In this document: positions 1 to 5,473 of the stretch, piece after piece
How the letters are laid out: each line of letters begins with the position of its first letter
How positions within the stretch are numbered: the stretch's first letter is position 1
NCBI GenBank assembly: GCA_027364995.1
Contig: DAHXOG010000037.1
Span: 1 to 6,820 of the forward strand
Reading direction: 5' to 3'
Source of the DNA: Candidatus Mancarchaeum sp.
Lineage (GTDB): Archaea; Micrarchaeota; Micrarchaeia; Micrarchaeales; Micrarchaeaceae
DNA: 6,820 nucleotides
Made by a program: the position numbers and the translations under genes
The notes under the pieces: model-generated
What the model saw: only the letters and a program-made list of their open reading frames with translations
What the model was told of the DNA's origin: nothing
Databases searched by the model: none

Positions 1-188
1 CTCTCGTATATCTCCGCCGTGTCTATAAGGTTAATGCCGCATTCTATGGCGGCTTTGATGGCGTCTGCCTTTCTGTTGAACCCTGATCTTATCCCTAATA
101 CCTTTGCCGGAATTATCCATTTGAAATCATAATATGTGCCAATTCCTATCCTGGAAACTTTATCTTGAGACTTGGCAAACTTAACCAT
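1..188 (-). CDS. Aldo/keto reductase, N-terminal part (runs off left edge)
   Basis: The minus strand encodes the first 62 residues of an aldo/keto reductase, an NAD(P)H-dependent carbonyl-reducing TIM-barrel enzyme of the cytoplasm. The visible part has the family's first barrel strand (VSRIGIGTY, residues 11-19) and then the signature around the catalytic Asp and Tyr (GINLIDTAEIYE, with D56 and Y61 as the expected first two members of the Asp-Tyr-Lys-His tetrad). The Lys and His lie outside the window. It is the third gene of the operon, 15 bases after the E1 beta stop. I used ATG at 188. An in-frame GTG at 194 would add two residues and sits six bases after AGGCG, a one-mismatch version of the local Shine-Dalgarno sequence, so it may be the true start. 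Between residues 20 and 40 there is an unusual stretch (WIIPAKVLGIRSGFNRK) before the helix that precedes the signature. The substrate cannot be told from this fragment. Confidence 0.85.
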   Translation of the reverse strand, partial: MVKFAKSQDKVSRIGIGTYYDFKWIIPAKVLGIRSGFNRKADAIKAAIECGINLIDTAEIYE

Positions 189-203
189 TTCCACACGAAG
201 CGC

Positions 204-1175
204 CTACATATTCAATATGCTATCTATTGCGTCTCCAATCCTCTTCTCGTTCGGTATGTAGTAATTTTCATATCCTGGCATCGGGTAAGGCAGGCTCGGC
301 GAAGCTATGCGCATTATTGGCGCGTCTATGTCATAAATCGCCTTTTCGGCTATTATTGCAGATATCTCGGCTCCAACTCCAAAACTCATGGATGCCTCAT
401 GCACGATTATCACCTTTCCGGTCTTGCGTGCGCTTTTTACTATGGTATCCTGGTCCAATGGGCATATGGTCCTCAGATCAACAACCTCGGCGCTTACCCC
501 TGGTCTTTTTTCCAATGCCTTTTCCACGACATTTACCATCGTGCCGTATGTTATTATGGTCAAATCATTGCCCTCCTTCAATATGTTGGCCTTGCCGATC
601 GGCACCTCGAACATCTCCTCCGGTACATCCTGCTTGAAAAGCCTGTAAAGCTTTGTAGGTTCAAGGAACAGGACAGGATCCCTCCCATGCACGGCGCTAG
701 TCAACAGGCCTTTAGCATCGTACGGGTTCGAAGGCTCTACGACTACCAAACCACCTATGTTTGAATAAACGGCTTCCGGGCTCTCGGAGTGGTGTTCTAA
801 TGTCTTTACCCCTCCGCTCACTGGAGTCCTTACAACCAAAGGGAGCTCGATATTGCCCCTTGTCCTTGAACGATACCTTGCGGCATGGTTTACTATCTGT
901 GCATAAGAAAGATACATAAACCCTGCAAACTGTATTTCAGGTATTGGCTTTAATCCTGCAATGGCCATTCCTATGGAAGTGCCTATTATGCTTGATTCCG
1001 CCAATGGCGTATCTATTACACGAGCTGCAGTGTACTTATCAAACAATCCGTCCGTCACCCTAAAAACGCCGCCGTCCTTTCCTATATCTTCTCCCAACAG
1101 CACCACATTCTTGTCCTCGGCCATTAACAAATCCAATGCGTTGTTTATAGATTGTACCATATTCATCATTGCCAT
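204..1175 (-). CDS. 2-oxoacid (pyruvate/branched-chain) dehydrogenase E1 component, beta subunit
   Basis: This is the beta subunit of the thiamine-diphosphate-dependent E1 of a 2-oxoacid dehydrogenase complex. With the alpha subunit it decarboxylates pyruvate or a branched-chain 2-oxoacid and normally passes the acyl group to lipoyl-E2. At 323 aa it has the usual full length. Visible landmarks are GEDIGKDGGVFRVT (28-41), DTPLAE with E60 as the expected contact to the aminopyrimidine ring of the cofactor, EIQFAGF (80-86), the active-site segment EHHSESPEA (127-135) with H129 as the expected catalytic His, DAKGLL (153-158), and a transketolase C-terminal domain from about 200 to the end (ITYGTM, VVDLRTICPLD, VHEASMSFGVGAEI). 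The start ATG at 1175 is five bases after GGTG (1184-1181), which overlaps the stop of the E1 alpha gene, eight bases upstream, so translation is probably coupled. Two further Met codons follow within six residues, but the first fits the ribosome binding site best. Substrate preference (pyruvate or branched-chain) cannot be decided by eye. Confidence 0.95.
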   Translation of the reverse strand: MAMMNMVQSINNALDLLMAEDKNVVLLGEDIGKDGGVFRVTDGLFDKYTAARVIDTPLAESSIIGTSIGMAIAGLKPIPEIQFAGFMYLSYAQIVNHAARYRSRTRGNIELPLVVRTPVSGGVKTLEHHSESPEAVYSNIGGLVVVEPSNPYDAKGLLTSAVHGRDPVLFLEPTKLYRLFKQDVPEEMFEVPIGKANILKEGNDLTIITYGTMVNVVEKALEKRPGVSAEVVDLRTICPLDQDTIVKSARKTGKVIIVHEASMSFGVGAEISAIIAEKAIYDIDAPIMRIASPSLPYPMPGYENYYIPNEKRIGDAIDSILNM

Positions 1176-1180
1176 ATAGC

Positions 1181-1185
1181 CACCT
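1181..1185 (-). promoter_or_regulatory. Shine-Dalgarno of E1 beta, fused to the E1 alpha stop codon
   Basis: On the minus strand the sequence reads TAGGTG and then five bases before ATG at 1175. The last two bases of the E1 alpha TAG stop are the first two bases of AGGTG, which would pair with an archaeal 16S 3' end of the ATCACCTCC type. This decides the E1 beta start and suggests translational coupling of the two subunits. Confidence 0.7.
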
Positions 1186-2254
1186 ACTGCCAGTAATTTT
1201 CCTTTTTGGCGCTTTCCATCTGCTCATCTATGGCATCAGAAGAGAAGCTATAGACGTTTTCAAATATGGAATCGGGATTCGGGACAAACTGGTTTGCCTT
1301 TTCTAATGCATCATCTATCTCTTTTAATTGCGAATTTTTCATCTCTTCCTCCATGGAATCGTTCCAAAGTCCCTTGCCTTTCAAATATGCGCCAAGCCTG
1401 AGTATGGGGTCCTTTTTCTGCCATTGCGCCACCTCATCATCGCTCCTATACTTTGTTGGGTCGTCCGATGTCGTATGCATGCTTAGCCTATACGTCAAGC
1501 ATTCTATAACATATGGCTTTCCCGCTTTTGCGCTTTCAATGGCATCCTTTGTCGCCTTGTATACTGCTATTACGTCGTTTCCGTCAACCTGTATGGAATC
1601 TATTCCTGCAGCTATTGCCTTTTGGGCAAGTGTCTGTGCTGCCGTCTGATCCTTCCTGGGAACAGATATGGCCCACTGGTTGTTTTCTATTATCACAACC
1701 AAGGGAACCTTGAAAACGCCTGCAAAGTTTATGGCTTCGTAGAAATCCCCTTCAGATGTACCTCCATCTCCCACATAAACAACAACAGCAGAATCTTCCT
1801 TAAGGTACTTTTTTGCAAATGCTATGCCTGCCGCATGGGGCATTTGTGTAGCTACCGGAACTATTACCGGGGTAATATTAAGCTCCTTCTTTATTTTGGC
1901 CCCCTCCTCGTAACCTTTCCAGTAAACAAAGAATTGGTCTATCGGTAATCCCCTTACTATATAAACCCCGTGCTGCCTGAAGCCCGGGACCGCAAAATCG
2001 TTCTTCCCCATTGCCATTGCGCTGCCTATCTGTGTTGCCTCTTCTCCAACCAAGGGGGCATATGTGGCAAGCCTGCCCTGCCTCTGCAAGCTTAGCGCCT
2101 TTGCGTCAAGACTTCTGGCAAGGCTCATCATCTTGTAAAATTCTACGAGCTTTTGGTCATTGAGCTCTGGAGGCATTAAATTATTATCAATAACACCATT
2201 CTCATCCATTATCTGCATGTACTTTATAGTTGTGCTGAATACATCCTTCAACAT
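1184..2254 (-). CDS. 2-oxoacid (pyruvate/branched-chain) dehydrogenase E1 component, alpha subunit
   Basis: This is the alpha subunit of the same E1 enzyme, 356 aa and full length. It binds the diphosphate of thiamine diphosphate through the GDG(x)nNN motif, seen as GDGGTSEGDF (162-171) closing with ENNQWAISVPR (190-200). QRQGR (57-61) and YAPLVGEEATQIGSA (65-79) match the family's N-terminal region. YRLSMHTTSDDP (255-266) is the cofactor loop that in human enzymes carries the regulatory phosphoserines, with H260 the expected active-site His. The QRQGR and HTTSDDPTKYR wording is closer to branched-chain and Gram-positive or archaeal E1 alpha than to mitochondrial pyruvate E1 alpha, as far as I recall. 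It is first in the operon, and E1 beta follows after eight bases. The start ATG at 2254 lies five bases after GGTG (2263-2260). Met13 and Met16 are possible later starts but lack such a site. No E2 or E3 gene is visible in the window. Confidence 0.95.
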   Translation of the reverse strand: MLKDVFSTTIKYMQIMDENGVIDNNLMPPELNDQKLVEFYKMMSLARSLDAKALSLQRQGRLATYAPLVGEEATQIGSAMAMGKNDFAVPGFRQHGVYIVRGLPIDQFFVYWKGYEEGAKIKKELNITPVIVPVATQMPHAAGIAFAKKYLKEDSAVVVYVGDGGTSEGDFYEAINFAGVFKVPLVVIIENNQWAISVPRKDQTAAQTLAQKAIAAGIDSIQVDGNDVIAVYKATKDAIESAKAGKPYVIECLTYRLSMHTTSDDPTKYRSDDEVAQWQKKDPILRLGAYLKGKGLWNDSMEEEMKNSQLKEIDDALEKANQFVPNPDSIFENVYSFSSDAIDEQMESAKKENYWQ

Positions 2255-2259
2255 GCTTA

Positions 2260-2264
2260 CACCC
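2260..2264 (-). promoter_or_regulatory. Shine-Dalgarno of E1 alpha
   Basis: On the minus strand GGGTG lies five bases before ATG at 2254. The spacing is the same as for E1 beta and for the ATA-start phosphodiesterase gene. It supports this ATG over the internal Met13 and Met16. Confidence 0.65.
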
Positions 2265-2284
2265 TAAATCCTATGCCATTAACC

Positions 2285-2330
2285 ATTATTAACACTTTCC
2301 AAAACCGGGAATTACAAGCCTGAAATAATA
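2285..2330 (-). promoter_or_regulatory. Possible promoter of the E1 operon (two TATA-like candidates)
   Basis: Two AT-rich stretches on the minus strand could be the TATA box of the E1 operon. TTAATAAT (2292-2285) would place transcription start close to the Shine-Dalgarno sequence, giving a leader of about 8 bases. TATTATTTCA (2330-2321) would give a leader of roughly 45 bases. Since the gene has a clear Shine-Dalgarno sequence, the second leaves more room for it. Neither matches the archaeal consensus well. Confidence 0.3.
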
Positions 2331-2369
2331 CGCCCATAGGAATCCAGTGCCAATGCCTATACAAAACAA

Positions 2370-2377
2370 TTAAATTA
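2370..2377 (+). promoter_or_regulatory. Candidate TATA box of asnS (near-leaderless transcript)
   Basis: TTAAATTA is centred about 32 bases before the asnS ATG at 2406. With the usual archaeal spacing of about 26 bases from box centre to transcription start, the transcript would begin around 2400 and have almost no leader. This agrees with the lack of a GGTG-type ribosome binding site before asnS; only GTGGTTAA is present. Confidence 0.4.
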
Positions 2378-2405
2378 GGCATATCTGATAAATAAATGTG
2401 GTTAA

Positions 2406-3713
2406 ATGGCATATTCATATTCGTCTCAGGTTCCTGAAAAGCTGGATAAGCATATCTCGATACGCGGATGGGTCTATAGGAAGAGGGAGAGCGGGGGAAT
2501 AATATTCATAATAATCAGGGACAGGACAGGCACCATACAGGCATCAATAAAAAAGGACAATGTTGATGAAAAGACATGGAAGCAGGCACAAGAGTCCATA
2601 ATCGAATCAAGCATAGAATTGAAAGGCTCTGTTAAAAAGGATGAAAGGGCCCCTTCCGGATTCGAGATAGAGTGCGATTACTTTAAGACCATAAGCAAGG
2701 GCGAGCCATACCCGATAACGGAATACCAAAGCACGGAACTGCTTCTGGACAAGCGCCATCTATGGCTAAGGAGCATGAAGATGACGAACATAATGAAGCT
2801 GCGCTCATACTTCTTCAGATACCTGAGAAAATATAACGACAGCAAGGGCTTCTACGAGATAACTCCGCCCCTCATAACATCATCCGCCGGAGAAACAGGC
2901 GCCGACATGTTCCCGATAGACTATTTCGGCCAGAAGGCCTATCTAACGGAATCATCACAGTTATACGCAGAAGCGATGATATTCTCTCTTGAGAAGGTAT
3001 ATACGTTTGCCCCATCTTATCGTGCCGAAAAATCGAGGACCGTAAAGCATCTTGCAGAATACTGGCACCTTGAGCTCGAGGCGGCTCACTACAACCTTGA
3101 CAAGCTTCTGAAATTCGAAGAGGGGATGGTAAGCAATGTTGCGCAGCAGCTGGTAAAGAACAACGAGGACGAGCTAAAGCAGCTAAATGTAGATACAGAC
3201 ACGCTAAAGAAGATAAGGCCGCCGTTCAAAAGGCTTACATACGAGAAAGCAATAGACCTGCTTAATCAAAAGGGCAAGGACCTTAAATGGGGCGACGATT
3301 TCGGAGTAGAAGAGGAGCGCATGCTTACCGAGGACGAAGACAAGCCGGTATTTGTCACATACTGGCCGAAGGAGCTCAAGCCATTCTACCAGCCCATAAA
3401 CCCGAAGGACGAACGCACAACGATGAGCGCAGACCTGCAGGCTCCGCACGGGCACGGCGAGATAATAGGAGCAAGCGAGAGGATATGGAAATACGATGAT
3501 CTAATGCAAAGATTCAATGAGTTCGAAAAGGCCAAAGGCATAAAATTCAACATGCAGAACTATGAGTGGTATATCGACCTTAGGCGCTATGGGAGTGTGC
3601 CGCATGCTGGTTTCGGGCTTGGCACGGAAAGGCTAATAAAATGGATGCTTAACCTTGACCATATAAGGGACGCGATACCGTTCCCGAGAATGATCAACAG
3701 ATTATCGCCTTAA
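2406..3713 (+). CDS. asnS: Asparaginyl-tRNA synthetase (archaeal type)
   Basis: This class IIb synthetase activates asparagine with ATP and charges tRNA-Asn in the cytoplasm. The 435 aa length is typical of archaeal AsnRS. An OB-fold anticodon-binding domain covers about 16-97 (ISIRGWVYRKRESGGIIF). The catalytic domain begins near 110, with motif 1 around 133-156 ending in FYEITPPLI. The segment AYLTESSQLYAEAMI (178-192) and motif 2, SYRAEKSRTVKHLAEYWHLE (204-223), follow. Motif 3 is GFGLGTERL (402-410), preceded by YEWYIDLRRYGSVPHAG. The EKSRT..HL.EYWHLELEAA wording and EWYIDLRRYGSVPH are those of AsnRS rather than archaeal AspRS, which would have GPVFRAE followed by a HLNE-type motif 2. A lysine-rich insertion with acidic residues lies near 250-272. 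It is divergently transcribed from the E1 operon. No clear Shine-Dalgarno sequence precedes it, and the ATG was chosen as the only start that keeps the OB fold. Its presence implies direct tRNA-Asn charging in this organism. Confidence 0.93.
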   Translation: MAYSYSSQVPEKLDKHISIRGWVYRKRESGGIIFIIIRDRTGTIQASIKKDNVDEKTWKQAQESIIESSIELKGSVKKDERAPSGFEIECDYFKTISKGEPYPITEYQSTELLLDKRHLWLRSMKMTNIMKLRSYFFRYLRKYNDSKGFYEITPPLITSSAGETGADMFPIDYFGQKAYLTESSQLYAEAMIFSLEKVYTFAPSYRAEKSRTVKHLAEYWHLELEAAHYNLDKLLKFEEGMVSNVAQQLVKNNEDELKQLNVDTDTLKKIRPPFKRLTYEKAIDLLNQKGKDLKWGDDFGVEEERMLTEDEDKPVFVTYWPKELKPFYQPINPKDERTTMSADLQAPHGHGEIIGASERIWKYDDLMQRFNEFEKAKGIKFNMQNYEWYIDLRRYGSVPHAGFGLGTERLIKWMLNLDHIRDAIPFPRMINRLSP

Positions 3714-3786
3714 CGCTGCAACCATGTAGTTATGAGCACAGTGCAATAACCTAAATGCAATTCAGCATAAGCATTTGGCCATAATC

Positions 3787-3805
3787 TAATGCGCATATCG
3801 CATTA
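3787..3805. repeat. Short perfect inverted repeat (7-bp arms, 5-base loop)
   Basis: TAATGCG and CGCATTA flank the loop CATAT, so the arms pair perfectly. Two bases downstream is the palindrome ATTGCAAT (3807-3814). The location, 73 bases after the asnS stop and 56 bases before the candidate TATA box of the next gene, would suit a regulator-binding site or weak 3'-end hairpin. The size is near what chance produces. Confidence 0.35.
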
Positions 3806-3860
3806 TATTGCAATGCCGAAGATAAAAGCACTAAACGCAAAACTAACAATTGCAAAAGGC

Positions 3861-3870
3861 ATAAATATAA
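3861..3870 (+). promoter_or_regulatory. Candidate TATA box of the phosphodiesterase-glycosyltransferase operon
   Basis: ATAAATATAA follows a purine-rich AAAAGG, as expected for a BRE element. With normal archaeal spacing transcription would start near 3891. That gives a leader of about 38 bases with room for the GGTG site at 3920-3923. A second AT-rich stretch at 3897-3911 is too close to the ribosome binding site to serve the same gene comfortably. Confidence 0.45.
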
Positions 3871-3919
3871 TATTTCCGATTTAATTGCTATGGTTGTTAT
3901 TAATACATAAATCAACAAT

Positions 3920-3923
3920 GGTG
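3920..3923 (+). promoter_or_regulatory. Shine-Dalgarno GGTG preceding the ATA start codon
   Basis: GGTG is followed by TTTGC and then ATA at 3929. The five-base gap equals that of both E1 genes (GGTG TAAGC ATG and GGTG GCTAT ATG). This is the main evidence that translation of the phosphodiesterase begins at the ATA codon. Confidence 0.6.
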
Positions 3924-3928
3924 TTTGC

Positions 3929-5464
3929 ATAAAAAAGAAACTTTATTTAATAGGCATAGATGCTGCACCGCTGTGGCTGATAAAGGAGAACTTAAGCAGC
4001 TATAAGCTCTCGGGCTTCGGCCGCTTCTTCAAGGAAGGCACGCTTACAAACATGGAGTCAACACTGCCTCCAATGACTGGTCCTTCATGGCCAAGCATAT
4101 ATACGGGCTTTAAGCCAGGCGACCACGGCGTTCCAGAATTCCTCGAAATTGAGCCAAACTACACTAAGTCCGTTGTGTATTATGATACAAGCATAAAAGA
4201 GCCATTCTGGGAAAAGCTTGCCAGGAACGGCTATACAAGCCTAATAGTCACTCCTGCCATGCTTGTAAAGCCCACTGCAAATGACAATATAGACATGATG
4301 ACAGGGTTTCCCTTACCTCCGAAATTCAGTTCAAAGCACGTGCAAAAAATAGCAGAGAGCAACGGCTTTTCAGGAGAGCCGGACATTGAGGCTGACATGA
4401 AATCCAAGAAGATCACATTAAGCGAAGCGTCCAAAATATACCAGGAGAGTATTATAAAGCGATCAAATTTCGCAATGGACATGCTTAACAGGAAAGAATA
4501 TGATTTTGCATTTATATGCTTCACAGAATCCGACAGGATACAGCATTTTGCGCTGAATCTTAAAGAGTGGAAGGATTATGTCATGCCTGTGTATGAGCGC
4601 ATATCGGAATTCCTCACGTGGATAGAGAAGCGCGCTGCCAGCGAGAATGCAACTGTGATGCTCGTATCAGACCACGGTGCGCAGCCAATAAAGGAAAAAT
4701 TCCTGATGAATGGGTGGCTTTTGAATAATGGCTATGCAAGGCTAAAGCCCGAAATAGAGGCCGCAATAGAAAATGCGAACAAGGTGAGCTCGCTAAAATA
4801 TAACGTCAGGGAAAAAATACTAAAAAGCCTGAACCGCAGCGGATCCAAGAAAGTGTTATACGACAAGTTGCCAAAAAGCCTAAAAAACATTTCTAAAAAC
4901 GCATTTGCCACGGTATTAAGCGGCGCATCTGCAGGTGACTATACAAGGATACATGATTTTGATTATGATATGCGCAGGACCAAAGCATTCGCAAGCGTGG
5001 CAAACACCATAGTCTGCACGATATTCATAAACGATCAAAGGTTCAAAAACGGGATAGTAAAGAAAAGCGAGAAAAAAGCCCTAAAAAAGGAGATAATGCA
5101 AAAACTCGCTAAGATAAAAGGCAATGACGGCAAAAATCTCATGGTAAACGTTTTTGATGCAGACGATTACTACGAGGGAACCAAACTTTTTATAGCCCCT
5201 GACATAATGGCAGAGATAAAGCCGCATTACCTCATTGATGCATTCGGCTACCAGAAAAGCGGCAACCTTTTCATGAAGCCTGAAATGGCCAAAAGCGGGG
5301 ACCATATGCGCAATGGAATATTCGGCGTAATAGCATATGGCAATCCAATAGACGATAAAAAACTAGAGAGAAGCAAACTCTATGTTTATAATGTCGCTCC
5401 AACAGTATTAAAATACTTTGACTGCACTATTGATACGGATATTAGGTACAAGCCAATATTCTAG
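3929..5464 (+). CDS. Alkaline-phosphatase-superfamily phosphodiesterase/phosphatase (COG3379-like), apparent ATA start
   Basis: This 511-aa protein resembles the type I phosphodiesterase/nucleotide pyrophosphatase branch of the alkaline phosphatase superfamily, two-metal hydrolases of phosphate esters; the substrate is unknown. Counting from the ATA codon, the N-terminus reads KKKLYLIGIDAAPLW, where D11 is the expected first metal ligand. STLPPMTGPSWPSIYTG (44-60) carries T50 as likely nucleophile, followed by KPGDHGV. Further ligands are D202 and H206 (ESDRIQHF), D248 and H249 (SDHGA) and H459 (GDHMRNGIFG). The C-terminus has the usual VAPTVLKYF. No signal peptide or membrane segment is seen, so it is probably cytosolic. 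The lysine-rich middle (about 285-325 and 373-400) is the cap-like insertion. The frame is open from 3911 but contains no ATG, GTG or TTG before 4052. An ATG start at 4052 would give only 470 aa and lose D11 and strand 1. The glycosyltransferase gene follows after nine bases, so they are likely one operon. Confidence 0.85.
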   Translation: MKKKLYLIGIDAAPLWLIKENLSSYKLSGFGRFFKEGTLTNMESTLPPMTGPSWPSIYTGFKPGDHGVPEFLEIEPNYTKSVVYYDTSIKEPFWEKLARNGYTSLIVTPAMLVKPTANDNIDMMTGFPLPPKFSSKHVQKIAESNGFSGEPDIEADMKSKKITLSEASKIYQESIIKRSNFAMDMLNRKEYDFAFICFTESDRIQHFALNLKEWKDYVMPVYERISEFLTWIEKRAASENATVMLVSDHGAQPIKEKFLMNGWLLNNGYARLKPEIEAAIENANKVSSLKYNVREKILKSLNRSGSKKVLYDKLPKSLKNISKNAFATVLSGASAGDYTRIHDFDYDMRRTKAFASVANTIVCTIFINDQRFKNGIVKKSEKKALKKEIMQKLAKIKGNDGKNLMVNVFDADDYYEGTKLFIAPDIMAEIKPHYLIDAFGYQKSGNLFMKPEMAKSGDHMRNGIFGVIAYGNPIDDKKLERSKLYVYNVAPTVLKYFDCTIDTDIRYKPIF

Positions 5465-5473
5465 GTATTTCGC

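Larger units (their letters stand above)
3714..3928 (+). other. AT-rich intergenic spacer between asnS and the phosphodiesterase gene
   Basis: About 215 bases with no convincing gene. It holds a perfect 7-base inverted repeat (3787-3805), an 8-base palindrome ATTGCAAT (3807-3814), a TATA-like box (3861-3870) and, at its right end, the GGTG ribosome binding site of the next gene. No tRNA, T-rich archaeal terminator or tandem repeat is visible. Confidence 0.7.

Noticed and set aside
165..764. A 199-codon plus-strand frame opposite the E1 beta gene.
   Set aside because: It lies antisense to a certain gene, and its translation has the Tyr/His/Arg-rich composition of a shadow frame with no domain.
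2406..3713. Reading the synthetase as aspartyl-tRNA synthetase.
   Set aside because: Motif 2 (RAEKSRT..HL.EYWHLE) and the EWYIDLRRYGSVPH segment match archaeal asparaginyl enzymes, not the archaeal AspRS pattern.
3789..3884. A 31-codon frame on the plus strand in the spacer (starts MRISHYIAMPKIKALNAKLT).
   Set aside because: It has no ribosome binding site, no recognisable domain, overlaps the inverted repeat and the candidate TATA box, and is short enough to occur by chance in AT-rich DNA.
4052..5464. ATG at 4052 as the start of the phosphodiesterase.
   Set aside because: It would delete the conserved first strand and metal-ligand Asp (LIGIDAAP) that are encoded in the same open frame just upstream, and no GGTG-type ribosome binding site precedes it.
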